This document shows, piece after piece, positions 16,941 through 26,553 of a stretch of DNA of 64,000 nt. Location of the stretch: contig CANLOW010000003.1 of NCBI GenBank assembly GCA_947493035.1, forward strand, positions 1 to 64,000, written 5' to 3'. How positions within the stretch are numbered: position 1 is the stretch's first letter; each line of letters opens with the position of its first letter. This DNA comes from an uncultured Aquimarina sp. Lineage in GTDB: Bacteria; Bacteroidota; Bacteroidia; Flavobacteriales; Flavobacteriaceae. The position numbers and the translations under genes were made by a program. Under the pieces are notes generated by a model. The model saw only the letters and a list, made by a program, of their open reading frames with translations. It had not been told where the DNA came from and did not search any database.

Positions 16941-17129
16941 AACACTATATATGCATCATGCGAAGTAATTGTTTTTAGTTAATGTATGGTTTCTTTTTGC
17001 CAAGCCGTGCATATAATTTTGATTAGTCGCTGGTTTGAATTAAGTTAGCGTCAAACAAAAAGATATGCACTCGTGCTATACCCGAAATTCCTTGAATTTC
17101 TACGCGCACGAATGCATATATTCACCGTT
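16941..17129 (+). repeat. attC-like site 17, subtype A
   Basis: Stem ATATATGCATCATGCG / CGCACGAATGCATATAT. Right arm GTTACCATA. Confidence 0.9.
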
Positions 17130-17147
17130 ACCATAAATTAAAGCAAC

Positions 17148-17588
17148 ATGTTCAAAAAGATTGATAAAGTTTTAGCAGCATTTGGAAATATAAAAGCAAT
17201 GGAAAGATTGCATGTTGATACATTTACTGAAAATAAAATCACAAACATTAATGGTGATAAAATCGCTGAATCTTCAGAAGGGCAACTTTATGTAACATAT
17301 GAAGAGTTAAATGGATATCTTTTTTTAGAAACTATCTTTTTAAGCCACACAAATATTAAAACTTTCAATGGAGCAACTTTGTGCTTTTCTGATGTCCAAA
17401 CTAACTTTACTTTAGAATCTGACACAAAAGAAATTGGAACAGATTTCTCAAACGTATCTAATAGACATATGACTCAAATATCATTCAATATTAACGAAAG
17501 ACAAATTGAGCTTATTAAAAATGGGGAATTTAAACAAGTGGAACTTCGTTATAAAAAGAAACTTCTAACCCTTTACAAAGTCTCCTAA
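17148..17588 (+). CDS. hypothetical protein (146 aa)
   Basis: Mostly beta-strand prediction by composition (GYLFLETIFLSHTNIKTFNGATL). No signal peptide or membrane segment, no family recognised. Its TAA stop overlaps the ATG of the next gene (TAATG), so the pair is translationally coupled. Confidence 0.68.
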   Translation: MFKKIDKVLAAFGNIKAMERLHVDTFTENKITNINGDKIAESSEGQLYVTYEELNGYLFLETIFLSHTNIKTFNGATLCFSDVQTNFTLESDTKEIGTDFSNVSNRHMTQISFNINERQIELIKNGEFKQVELRYKKKLLTLYKVS

Positions 17589-18130
17589 TGTTTAACTTAT
17601 TTAGGAGAAATACTATCGAAAATCACTTTAAAAAAGTATCAATCACTGGTAGAGTCGCTTTTGGCACTAGATGTTTAGAGCAATATATTGTTGAGAGAAA
17701 TATGAAACATAATTGCATTAGTAAAATTATTGATACTTTATGGGAATTCATGGATTGTGAAGATTTGACTGAATGGGATAATAAGATTTCAGACTTAGAT
17801 CCAAGTAATATTTTAGATACTCATCCAGCCAATACATATGATGATTATCGCTCCTTGACAAAATTAGAATTTCAGGAGTTTCAAAAATTCTATTCTTCAA
17901 TAAACAATGATTTCCTTCTGTTAATTCAATGGACAATTGATATTGGTGTATCTAATTTATATGGAGCTACAGGTCGTCATAGCAAAAGCACTTTGACACC
18001 AACTATGAAAGTATATAATTTTGCAAAAGACAACATAAAGGCCATACCCAATATTAATGTTTTTTTGGTAAGTAAATATTCTGAAAGATATGGATGGGGT
18101 AATAAAATTTCAAAAGAAGCCTTTAAATAA
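17588..18130 (+). CDS. hypothetical protein (180 aa)
   Basis: Second gene of a two-gene cassette. Contains FGTRCLEQYIVERN near residues 26-39 and a helical middle (YRSLTKLEFQEFQKFYSSIN). Not recognised; resembles small proteins encoded next to toxin/immunity genes only in size and coupling. The closing arm GTATGGTAAC matches the opening GTTACCATA. Confidence 0.65.
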   Translation: MFNLFRRNTIENHFKKVSITGRVAFGTRCLEQYIVERNMKHNCISKIIDTLWEFMDCEDLTEWDNKISDLDPSNILDTHPANTYDDYRSLTKLEFQEFQKFYSSINNDFLLLIQWTIDIGVSNLYGATGRHSKSTLTPTMKVYNFAKDNIKAIPNINVFLVSKYSERYGWGNKISKEAFK

Positions 18131-18140
18131 AACGTATGGT

Positions 18141-18326
18141 AACATTGTATAAAAAAACATAAGGCGGTCTATGATTGTTCAAAAGGTTTGGGCTTATCTG
18201 CTATGTCGCCAAATATAAAATTTGGTGTTTCAATATTGAAGATAAACACAAAACATTATATTTGGCTTAGTTATAAACGTGGAGTTAGTGATACCCCCCT
18301 GCCCTACGTTTCTTATACTTAACGTT
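18141..18326 (+). repeat. attC-like site 18, subtype B
   Basis: Standard subtype B. Right arm GTTCTCTTC, the only arm in the window starting GTTC. Confidence 0.88.
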
Positions 18327-18367
18327 CTCTTCAATTAAACATAACAGCTAAAAATCAAACTTAATCA

Positions 18368-20695
18368 ATGAAGAATTATGACTTTCTAATACTTTCCTCT
18401 TATGAGTTTGAAATGTTATCTAGAGACTTAATACAATCACATTTAAATATTTACTTAGAATCATTTGGAGATGGAGCAGACCAAGGTATTGATTTACGCC
18501 ATTCCAAAGGGGAATTATTAATTATACAAGCTAAAAGATACAAGTCTTATGATTCTCTTTTTCAAAATCTAAAAAAAGAAATTGAGAAAGTAAATAAACT
18601 AAACCCTGAAAGATATATTTTAACTACAAGTGTTTCATTATCTCCTCAGAATAAGGAAAAAATTATTGAACTTTTTAATCCATATATAAAATGTAGTGAA
18701 GATATTTATGGAAAAGAAGATTTCAATAATCTATTGACTAAGTTTCCATCGATTGAAAAAAATTTTCACAAATTATGGTTATCAAGCATTGATGTATTAA
18801 ATACAATTATAAATAATCAAGTAGTAAACCATTCTAAATTTTATATTGAGGATATAAAAGAAAAAATTAAAGTTTATGTTCAAAATGACAGCTATAAAGA
18901 AGCCTTATCTATTCTTAAGGCTAATAAATATGTAATAATTTCTGGACCTCCAGGCATCGGAAAAACAACATTAGCTGAAATGCTTGTTTTTAATCTTCTT
19001 AGTAAATCAAATAATGAGTTTATTTTTTTATCGGACAGTATTGATGACGGATTTAAACTCTTTGAAGAGAATAAAAAACAAATTTTTCTATTCGATGACT
19101 TTTTAGGCAGAAACTTTTTACAAAACTCTTTAGCTACTAATGAAGAAAAAAAGATAATCCAGTTTATAAATAAAGTACAAAAATCATCCAACAAGATATT
19201 AATTTTTACAACTAGAGAATATATACTCAATCAAGCAAAGCAAAGATTTGATGTATTCGAACAAGACTTAACAAAATGTGTTTTAGATATTTCTAAGTAT
19301 AGCACTTTAGTAAAAGCTAACATACTCTATAACCATCTGTCAGTTAACGAAATTCCTTTTGAATATATAGAAGAAATAATAAAACAAGATTACCTTTTCA
19401 AGATAATTAAACATAGAAACTATAATCCAAGGATTATAGAATCCTTTTCAAATTCGAAATTTTGGAATGAACACAAACCCTCAGAATTCCCTATATCGTT
19501 AATTCAATTGTTTGATTCCCCTTTCTTAATCTGGAAGCACGTCTATGAAAATCAAATTTCTGTTATATCACGTATTATACTAGATTGCTTATTAATATCT
19601 GGTTCCGAAATTTTTTACAATCAATTGTATAGTCAAGTTAAAACATATCAAGAAACAAATACTTCCGGATACAATGTTGCAATTAATGGTCATAATTTCA
19701 AATCTTCTTTAAAAGAATTAGAAAACTCTATGATAAAAATTAACAAGAGTTATCAAGGTGATTTGTCGATTAAATATCAAAATCCATCTATCCAAGATTT
19801 TCTTGTCAATTATATAAATAAGGATGCTATTACAAAAGAGCATTTATTCAAATCTATTCTTTATTTAAAGCCTGCATTTGCAATCATAATAAGAGGAGAT
19901 TCTGATTTAAGGATAAAATTAGATTCTAGCGAAATGAAAGAACTCGAAGACATCGTTCTTTCTAAATTTAACATATTAAAAGTAGACCCAAGCGTTCCAA
20001 GGCATTCATTACCTAGCGAGGAAGATATAATCATACTAAAATTAAACCTAATAAATGATTTTTTTAAATCAGAGAATCCTAATCGTCTTGAGTTCATAAA
20101 AAAGATGTTTCTTGAAATCTGTTATTCAGAGAACATTACCAACAAATCAATTTCTGAATTTGCCTCTTTACTATGTTCCTTTGAAGGTGAAGTAGACTTT
20201 AATATTGAGAAAATTTTATTAAATATTTCTGGGTGTTTTTGGGATTTAGATGACCTGTATTCCTTATCTCAAATTGAAATGACATTTCCTGATGAATTTG
20301 AAAGTTTTAAAGAAAACAATGAGGATATACATTATGAAATTATAAATGAAATAGTATATGGGCTAAGTCATTCCGATGATGATGAGATTGAGACTATGAA
20401 TAGTAAAATTGATGAATTAAAATCAATTGAAGATGATTTTGATTTTGATACATCTGAAGAAATACGTGAATTAAAAACAAAAATCGAGGAATTAGAACAA
20501 CAACAATATGATGAGTTAAATAATTATGATGAGTTTCCTGATGCTTATTACCCTCAAAGAGTCAGTTATATAGATGGTAGCTTAAGTGATTATATAAATG
20601 AGCAAGATTCTAAAGAATTAAAAGAACAACATAAAACTGAAAAACCAATCAGTGAAAACGAACAAATCAACAATCTATTTAAATCCTTAAAATAA
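18368..20695 (+). CDS. restriction endonuclease-like / STAND NTPase (nSTAND3-type) fusion
   Basis: 775 residues. N-terminal Mrr-like PD-(D/E)xK nuclease: E15, then GID at 40-42 and QAK at 54-56 form the E...GxD...QxK core. A P-loop NTPase follows, with Walker A SGPPGIGKTT near 191-200, Walker B FLFDDFLG near 240-247 and TTREYIL near 280. The DDFLG and TREYIL signatures are those of the nSTAND3 family. The C-terminal ~400 residues are helical and end in an acidic coiled-coil-like stretch (about 680-730). STAND ATPases with N-terminal nucleases act as anti-phage sensors (Avs-like), so a defence role is inferred. Sole gene of its cassette and the longest in the window. Confidence 0.85.
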   Translation: MKNYDFLILSSYEFEMLSRDLIQSHLNIYLESFGDGADQGIDLRHSKGELLIIQAKRYKSYDSLFQNLKKEIEKVNKLNPERYILTTSVSLSPQNKEKIIELFNPYIKCSEDIYGKEDFNNLLTKFPSIEKNFHKLWLSSIDVLNTIINNQVVNHSKFYIEDIKEKIKVYVQNDSYKEALSILKANKYVIISGPPGIGKTTLAEMLVFNLLSKSNNEFIFLSDSIDDGFKLFEENKKQIFLFDDFLGRNFLQNSLATNEEKKIIQFINKVQKSSNKILIFTTREYILNQAKQRFDVFEQDLTKCVLDISKYSTLVKANILYNHLSVNEIPFEYIEEIIKQDYLFKIIKHRNYNPRIIESFSNSKFWNEHKPSEFPISLIQLFDSPFLIWKHVYENQISVISRIILDCLLISGSEIFYNQLYSQVKTYQETNTSGYNVAINGHNFKSSLKELENSMIKINKSYQGDLSIKYQNPSIQDFLVNYINKDAITKEHLFKSILYLKPAFAIIIRGDSDLRIKLDSSEMKELEDIVLSKFNILKVDPSVPRHSLPSEEDIIILKLNLINDFFKSENPNRLEFIKKMFLEICYSENITNKSISEFASLLCSFEGEVDFNIEKILLNISGCFWDLDDLYSLSQIEMTFPDEFESFKENNEDIHYEIINEIVYGLSHSDDDEIETMNSKIDELKSIEDDFDFDTSEEIRELKTKIEELEQQQYDELNNYDEFPDAYYPQRVSYIDGSLSDYINEQDSKELKEQHKTEKPISENEQINNLFKSLK

Positions 20696-20703
20696 CTGCA
20701 GAG

Positions 20704-20891
20704 AACAATGTATAAAAAACATAGGGCGTTTGTGCTTAACCGAAAGATCTGTGAATATTAACAAAGTACGCTAAATATAAAATTTGGCGTTTATAGTAAA
20801 AAAGATAAAAGCAAAATATTTATATTTAGCTAAGTAATAAACCGAAACGAAAGTGCTTATCACCTGCCCTACGTTTCTTATACTCACCGTT
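20704..20891 (+). repeat. attC-like site 19, subtype B (variant 2)
   Basis: Left arm GCAGAGAAC; inner arms CTAAATATAAA / TATTTAGCTAAG as in site 12. Right arm GTTGTCTGTA. Confidence 0.88.
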
Positions 20892-20910
20892 GTCTGTAAT
20901 TCCCTAAAAA

Positions 20911-21630
20911 ATGAAGCAAATTATTTTTATTATACTTTTTTGTTTAACTACAATAAATCTTCAAGGTCAATGTGAAGACATATCTAAAGAAATTTTAAGT
21001 ATAGTAAAAAATGAGAACTATAAAGATTTTGATAAACTCTTAATGCCAATTGAGCAACAAAGAAGAATAATGCATTGGGAAAAGTCTGAAGAATCTGATA
21101 AAATGCTTTTGACTATAAAAGATTCATTAAAGGTAGGTTTAATTAATAGTGCAAAAAAATTAAGACTTGATTTATTAAATAAAAGGTTTGATTTGAATAA
21201 AACTGATTTAAAAAGCTGTCAATTAACAGAAAATAGACTTAACATATTTATTTCAAACAATGAAAAAGAGTTTGATTTTATGGTTGAGACATTAAAAACA
21301 GACAAAATATATTTAGTTCTTCCAATTAATCAATTAGCTCCTAAATTACCAACTTTTCAACCAACTGAGGAAGAACTAGCTAATTCAACTATTATCATTT
21401 CAGGAGAAAAATTTAAACCATTTGAGCCTTCTGAAAATGATAAAAAGAAAGGCTTAAAAATATTAGAGAAGTGTATTGACTTTGACAAAATAGATGTCAA
21501 AAATATGTTACTAACAGGAGGAATGAGAAATAAAAATGGCTTCTCCATATTGACTTTTCTATCAGTTGACGAATTTAATATGAATAGATATAAAGTTATT
21601 CTTGAGAAAGAAACTTGCGAAAAAGAATAA
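20911..21630 (+). CDS. secreted hypothetical protein
   Basis: Signal peptide 1-19 (ends NLQGQ); mature protein 220 residues, soluble, with two Cys in the first half and CIDFD / ETCEKE near the end. Repeated helix-like segments rich in Lys and Glu. No family recognised. Cassette ends GTTGTCTGTAATT and AAACTACAGACAAC are symmetric over about 14 bases with one A/G difference. Confidence 0.7.
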   Translation: MKQIIFIILFCLTTINLQGQCEDISKEILSIVKNENYKDFDKLLMPIEQQRRIMHWEKSEESDKMLLTIKDSLKVGLINSAKKLRLDLLNKRFDLNKTDLKSCQLTENRLNIFISNNEKEFDFMVETLKTDKIYLVLPINQLAPKLPTFQPTEEELANSTIIISGEKFKPFEPSENDKKKGLKILEKCIDFDKIDVKNMLLTGGMRNKNGFSILTFLSVDEFNMNRYKVILEKETCEKE

Positions 21631-21640
21631 AACTACAGAC

Positions 21641-21823
21641 AACACAATGTATGAAAACATAGCAGGTTTGAGATAAATCGAAAGGTTTGGTTTTTTTTGC
21701 TGTGACCGCCAAGTTTTAATTTGGCTATATTTATAAAAAACTAAACATAGAAATTAAAATTGGCTCTGTATAAAATATAAAAGCAAGTGAATACTTGTGC
21801 TACGTTTCATACACGCGCCCGTT
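21641..21823 (+). repeat. attC-like site 20, subtype E (variant)
   Basis: Outer stem GTATGAAAACATAGCA / TGCTACGTTTCATAC. The inner part has CCGCCAAGTTTTAATTTGG. Right arm GTTGTAAATA. Confidence 0.85.
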
Positions 21824-21840
21824 GTAAATAATTTAACACA

Positions 21841-22368
21841 TTGAAAAATCCGTTTTTAAATTTTCTAATACCCGAAGAAAGCTATTTAGAAAGAGATATT
21901 TCTGAATATAAGATTGTTGAAACGAGAATGAGAGGGCTTATTTTTTTACTTGATTATGGTTTTCTTATCTCTATAATTTATCTGACATTAGAATTCATAA
22001 AACTGTTTTCCCCCGAAATACCTAATCAGATTTATTTTATTGTTATTGGGTTTTACTCAATAATTTTTATTTTGATTGAACACTATTTTGATGCTACAAT
22101 TTTTAAAATATTATTTAATGTTCGAAGTATTTCAGGTATTAATTGTAGTAAATTAGGATTACCTAGACATATAGCAAAATTTATTTTGAGACCAATTGCT
22201 GTATTATTAGTTCTCATTTATTTAAAATTTTGTTTGGCTTTGATTCTTTGGATTTTTGGTATTCAAAAACCATTAATTAGGTGTATAAATGGCAAAATGA
22301 ATACTTTGTGGTATGATTTTTACCTAAATCAAATTGTAACTAAACTTCCTAATGCTAGAGATATCTAA
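21841..22368 (+). CDS. RDD-family membrane protein
   Basis: TTG start 21841 with three to four hydrophobic helices (about 32-55, 65-85, 115-140). The ETRMRGLIFLLDYGFLI segment, shown as RMRGLIFLLDYGF, is the RDD signature (Arg and two Asp) region, and a VRSISG near 98 follows the common RDD layout. Function of RDD proteins is mostly unknown (some are ion antiporters). Overlaps the downstream aspartic protease gene by 17 bases. Confidence 0.7.
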   Translation: MKNPFLNFLIPEESYLERDISEYKIVETRMRGLIFLLDYGFLISIIYLTLEFIKLFSPEIPNQIYFIVIGFYSIIFILIEHYFDATIFKILFNVRSISGINCSKLGLPRHIAKFILRPIAVLLVLIYLKFCLALILWIFGIQKPLIRCINGKMNTLWYDFYLNQIVTKLPNARDI

Positions 22369-22873
22369 TTCTAATACGACGAAAAAACCGCTATCCTTTT
22401 TACGATGGATCTTGATAACTATAATAGTTTTTATTTTATCCATTAGTCTTGGTTCAGTTGCCCTGAGTAAAAAAATAGAATCTGACTTAGAACACAATAC
22501 AGTTGTATTAAATAATTATTCTGGAGCTTATCATCTAAAAGGCTTGATAAACCATATAGAGACAGAGTTTATTCTTGATACAGGAGCAAGTGAATCAGTT
22601 ATTTCAAAAAACGATTTAACTAAAATTCAAGAAGTATCAACTGCCAATATTATACATTTAGAAAAAGGCCTTTATACAATGGCAGATGGTTCTATTGTAT
22701 TATGTGATAGAATCGAAATTGATTCTTTAAAAATTGGACAGGATTATATAGATAACATTGTATTTGGAGTTATGACAAAAGACACTGATAATTTATTAGG
22801 TAAAAATGTACTTGATAAGTTCAGAAGATGGTCAGTAAACAAGAGGCTTAATGAATTGACTCTAATAAAATAA
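22352..22873 (+). CDS. retropepsin-like aspartic protease (clan AA)
   Basis: One N-terminal transmembrane helix (about 17-38), then a periplasmic single-lobe aspartic protease domain: FILDTGASESVIS near 70-82 carries the catalytic DTGA, and NLLGKNVLDKFRRW near 150 is the usual C-terminal hairpin/helix. Active as a dimer in known members. Substrate unknown. Co-encoded with the RDD protein in one cassette, which suggests a membrane partnership. Confidence 0.85.
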   Translation: MLEISNSNTTKKPLSFLRWILITIIVFILSISLGSVALSKKIESDLEHNTVVLNNYSGAYHLKGLINHIETEFILDTGASESVISKNDLTKIQEVSTANIIHLEKGLYTMADGSIVLCDRIEIDSLKIGQDYIDNIVFGVMTKDTDNLLGKNVLDKFRRWSVNKRLNELTLIK

Positions 22874-22883
22874 AACTATTTAC

Positions 22884-23072
22884 AACACTATATATACATC
22901 ATACGGGGTAATCTTTTTTAACTAAAGTATGGTTTCTTTTTACTAAGCCGTGCATATAATTTTGATTAGTCGCTGGTTTGAATTAAGTTAGCGACGAACA
23001 AAAAGATATGCACTCGTGCCCTACCAGAAATTCCCTGAATTTCCGCTCGTACGAATGCATATATTCACCGTT
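22884..23072 (+). repeat. attC-like site 21, subtype A
   Basis: Stem ATATATACATCATACGGGG / CGTACGAATGCATATAT: compensatory changes (TACG with CGTA) keep the pairing. Right arm GTTGTACAC. Confidence 0.9.
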
Positions 23073-23143
23073 GTACACAAGCGCCAGAAAAACTGGATAT
23101 ATATTCATAATACAATGCAAACTATTTAATTTCGACAATCTAT

Positions 23144-23608
23144 ATGATATTAAGACAAGAGCTTGAGCCGGATATTAAAATAGCTGAAGAACTATATCCG
23201 GAAATTTTAAAGCTAATACAAGAATTTGACGAATCTACTGGAGATATTCTTAACGAAACTGACACAAAAAAAATGAAATCCAGTATAGAAAGTATCAACC
23301 TTCTAACTGGTATGGAATTAGCTCCAGACGATTTATTTGAATATTGGGCTTCAACAAGTATCGAGGATTTTGCATTTGCAATTTCATTACCATCTCCTAA
23401 AAAAGTAGATAACATAAGTCATCAAGAAATAGAAGAAATTAAATTTCGAATAAGCCTTATTGAAAATGGAGAATATTTAAAACTAGAAAATGAATCACCA
23501 TTTTTAGCAAACAAAGGAGTATTTATTTATACAGCACTACTAACTTATTATAATGAATTGCTGTATAGAAACGTTCCAACACCGCCTGAAGAAACAATTT
23601 ATTTATAA
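23144..23608 (+). CDS. hypothetical acidic protein (154 aa)
   Basis: Soluble, Glu/Asp-rich protein (EPDIKIAEELYPEILKLIQEF shown as EELYPEILKLIQEF). Contains a DDLFEYWASTSIEDFAFAI stretch near 65-83. No family recognised. Occupies only the first half of its cassette; about 300 bases of decayed sequence follow. Confidence 0.65.
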   Translation: MILRQELEPDIKIAEELYPEILKLIQEFDESTGDILNETDTKKMKSSIESINLLTGMELAPDDLFEYWASTSIEDFAFAISLPSPKKVDNISHQEIEEIKFRISLIENGEYLKLENESPFLANKGVFIYTALLTYYNELLYRNVPTPPEETIYL

Positions 23609-23725
23609 GCCTATTTCTGATTTCCTTTATTCCAGAAATAATATTTCACTATGACCTGATACATTTTACCGATCTGTCATTAGGGGCATTTTAGGTATCG
23701 ACAAAAGATGACGTGTCGGAGGCTT

Positions 23726-23878
23726 TTAGGTTTTGTAACGAACCAATACTAATTCAATGGTTTTTACATTTTTAAAATGTAGCCAGTTTGCTTCATATAA
23801 CGGCAAATACTCAGGTGTGTTTATAGACGGCGAATAGTACAGTACTCTTTCATCGATTGGGCTAAAGAATCTTTGTGG
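23726..23878 (-). pseudogene. C-terminal gene remnant, reverse strand
   Basis: Within the 295-base stretch after the 23144-23608 gene, the minus strand has a 51-codon frame without start: RFFSPIDERVLYYSPSIN, then TPEYLPLYEANWLHFKN and KTIELVLVRYKT before a stop. It reads like real protein but has no ATG, so it is probably the tail of an inverted, truncated gene. The rest of 23609-23903 shows nothing. Confidence 0.45.
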
Positions 23879-23903
23879 TTACTGGATAGGATAGCCAGTG
23901 TAC

Positions 23904-24091
23904 AACACTATATATACAACATGCTTTGTTTAGCTGTTTTGAATTAAGGGTTGGTTTGTATTTGGTTTCCCACGCATATTATTTTGATGTATCGAATTTT
24001 GAATTAAATTAGCGCTAAACAAAAAATATGCGCTCGTGCTCCACCAAAGTTCACCGAACTCCAGCACGCACGATTGTATATATTCACCGTT
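23904..24091 (+). repeat. attC-like site 22, subtype A (variant 3)
   Basis: Outer stem ATATATACAACATGC / GCACGATTGTATATAT; the middle has TTTGTTTAGC ... GCTAAACAAA. Shared with site 27 and, more distantly, site 45. Confidence 0.9.
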
Positions 24092-24108
24092 GTAAGTAAT
24101 AGCACAAA

Positions 24109-25413
24109 ATGAACGATTATAGCATAGAGAATTCTATTGAGCAAATTAATTCCGAAAAAACTAGAGCCTATTTTAGAGAAGTTTCTAGTTCTTATTTTAA
24201 CGGTAACTATCGGGCTTCAATTGTCACCCTTTACTCAGTTGTTATAAACGATATTTTAATAAAGCTTGAAGTTCTGGATGAAATATATTCAGACTCTATT
24301 GCAAAAGATATTTTAAACGAAATTAGGACGTTTCAACAAGCACACCCGAATAGTCCTGACTGGGAAAAAGACATCATTGAGAAAATAAAAAATAGAACTA
24401 GTTTAATAGACAATGTAGATTACGCTCATATTCAGGCTTTAAAAAATGATAGGCATCTATGTGCTCACCCTGTTATTGATAAAGACGATAAACTTTATAC
24501 TCCTAACAAGGAAACTGTTGCCTCTCATATTAGAAATATGTTAGAATCATTGTTTCTAAAACCACCAATTCTTTCAAAAAAAATTCTATCAACAATACTT
24601 ATTGATATCGCAAATAAGAAAGAGTTATTAATTGACGACGAAAGTTTAGAAAAATATATAAAGTCTAAATATTTAAACAATTTAAACCCGACTGTAGAAG
24701 TAACTATTTTTAGGGATTTATGGAAATTTATTTATCGATTAGATAATGATGATGCGGAAAATAATCGCTTGATTAATTATAGAGTTTTATATTTCTTATA
24801 CAAAAGAAATACATCACGGTGTATTCAAAAAATCAAGAATGAGCAAGAGTACTTTAGTAATATTCGTAATAATGAGCATACAATTAATTTTCTTGTGAGT
24901 TTCTTGTCTGAAAATGAATTTCTATATCAAGACTTTAGAGAAGATGTCCACTTATTGATTTCTAAACATATTGAGAAAAATATAAGTGCTAAGACTGTGG
25001 CTTGGTTCTTAAGTGAATCTTACCCACAACATTTAGAACAAGTGAAATTATGGATTAACAATAATTATCAACAGATTTATCCATGGGACGCAAGCGGCCA
25101 AGCTTACCAAAGATTATTCCAAGTTGGGTACACTAAAGGATATACCAGAGAAGTTACCGAATTTATAATTTGGAGGTATTCAGTTTCAAAAAATTATGAT
25201 GATGCAGATACTATATTCTTTTATTTAGTAAAACCAAACCTAGAGAAATTCACAGAAGAACAAATTACAGAATTATGTAAACAAGCTAACTCTAATTCAC
25301 AGGTTTATAGTAGAAAGCAAGCAGAGGAAGACCATAAAGACTTAAAAAAATATATAGAACTAAATATTAATCCAGCATTTGAATTTGATAAATTTAGTAG
25401 CATATTTAAATAA
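24109..25413 (+). CDS. HEPN-domain-like protein
   Basis: 434 residues, helical, soluble. The first ~140 residues look like a HEPN helical bundle: YFNGNYRASIVTLYSVVIND, later LKNDRHLCAHPV near 111-122, which fits R-x4-H in a RHLxAHP context typical of HEPN proteins. The remaining 300 residues are helical without recognised domain. Probable RNA-binding or RNase protein; defence role is an inference. The cassette arms (GTTGTAAGTAAT) equal those of the other HEPN cassette at 10749. Confidence 0.65.
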   Translation: MNDYSIENSIEQINSEKTRAYFREVSSSYFNGNYRASIVTLYSVVINDILIKLEVLDEIYSDSIAKDILNEIRTFQQAHPNSPDWEKDIIEKIKNRTSLIDNVDYAHIQALKNDRHLCAHPVIDKDDKLYTPNKETVASHIRNMLESLFLKPPILSKKILSTILIDIANKKELLIDDESLEKYIKSKYLNNLNPTVEVTIFRDLWKFIYRLDNDDAENNRLINYRVLYFLYKRNTSRCIQKIKNEQEYFSNIRNNEHTINFLVSFLSENEFLYQDFREDVHLLISKHIEKNISAKTVAWFLSESYPQHLEQVKLWINNNYQQIYPWDASGQAYQRLFQVGYTKGYTREVTEFIIWRYSVSKNYDDADTIFFYLVKPNLEKFTEEQITELCKQANSNSQVYSRKQAEEDHKDLKKYIELNINPAFEFDKFSSIFK

Positions 25414-25423
25414 AACTACTTAC

Positions 25424-25610
25424 AACACTATATATACATCATGCGAGGTGTGGTTGTCTAAGGGAAATGTGGTGCTTTCTTGCTAAGCCGCGTATACAAT
25501 TTTGATTTATTACATAATAGTTTAAATTAGCAATAAACAAAAAGGTATACGCTCCTGCTCGACCGAAGTTCCTTGAACTTCTGCACGCACGAATGTATAT
25601 ATTCACCGTT
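25424..25610 (+). repeat. attC-like site 23, subtype A (variant 2)
   Basis: Same middle as site 15. Outer stem TATATACATCATGCG / CGCACGAATGTATATA. Right arm GTTAGCAGT. Confidence 0.9.
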
Positions 25611-25626
25611 AGCAGTAATCCAAAAA

Positions 25627-26328
25627 ATGACAAAAAAAGAAGTTAGAGAAAAGGCTATTCAACAAATATTTTCTGAAACATCTCTAAATAATAAAGGATT
25701 TAAATGCACAAAGAAAAGTATTTACCTGAAGAAAGATGATTTCAAACTATCAATTATTTTTGGAAGTGCTATAAGTGCAAACAGATTAGACGAAGTAAAT
25801 ATTTTAGAAGTTAGATCCTATGTTTCTCATGAGGGATTGAGAAAATACGGAAAAACAAATTTAAGTAATGATAGATCCCATGTAGGAGGAGGTAGTGTTG
25901 CAAATTTATTTGTTTCTGGTCCACCTTGGACTAGTTTTGATTTGGGCATAACTACGGAAAAATACAATGAAGAACTAATTAGAATCAAAGACTTGATAGA
26001 CAATGATGTTTCTATTTTCTTCAATGATTTTGTACAGCTAGATAAAATTATTGATTATTCAGATAAGCCCTGTTTTTCATTAGTTGATACAATAAGACTG
26101 TATATATTCCTAAATAAAAAGAACTTGATAGAACAACTTATTTTAAAAATTAGAGGTGAGTATTCTTTTAATGAGTTTTCGGATATTTCAAAAAACTTCT
26201 ACGATAGATTTGTTAACGAGGAAGACTATATTTCGATTAGTGATGATTCTAGAGGTACTGCTGAAAAAAGATATGCATTTGAAGTTGCTGAAGCTTACCA
26301 TGGAATGAAAGCTAAATTTGATCTTTAA
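25627..26328 (+). CDS. hypothetical protein (233 aa)
   Basis: Start ATG 25627, 17 bases into the cassette. The N-terminus (KAIQQIFSETSLNNKGFKCTKKSIYLKK) resembles DUF4304-type proteins in its helix-strand pattern, with GPPWTSFDLGITTEKYNEEL in the middle, but I cannot be sure. Soluble, no signal peptide. Cassette ends GTTAGCAGT and ACTGCTAAC. Confidence 0.6.
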   Translation: MTKKEVREKAIQQIFSETSLNNKGFKCTKKSIYLKKDDFKLSIIFGSAISANRLDEVNILEVRSYVSHEGLRKYGKTNLSNDRSHVGGGSVANLFVSGPPWTSFDLGITTEKYNEELIRIKDLIDNDVSIFFNDFVQLDKIIDYSDKPCFSLVDTIRLYIFLNKKNLIEQLILKIRGEYSFNEFSDISKNFYDRFVNEEDYISISDDSRGTAEKRYAFEVAEAYHGMKAKFDL

Positions 26329-26342
26329 AGAAAAAAACTGCT

Positions 26343-26530
26343 AACACTATATATGCATCATGCGAAGTTAGTGGTTTAAGTCTGAGGACGGGAATATCTA
26401 CTTTAACGCACTGTTTGCATTGCGTGATTACGAGAAAGTGATATATTCGTAATAACGAATACAAACAGTGCTCGTGCTTGACCCGAAATTCCCTGAATTT
26501 CCGCTCGCACGAATGCATATATTCACCGTT
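26343..26530 (+). repeat. attC-like site 24, subtype A (variant 4)
   Basis: Outer stem ATATATGCATCATGCG / CGCACGAATGCATATAT with a third kind of middle (TCTGAGGACGGGAATATC ... CACTGTTTGCATTG / AACAGTGC). Shared with site 35. Confidence 0.9.
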
Positions 26531-26553
26531 AGCAAAAATTATAACCTAAGAAA

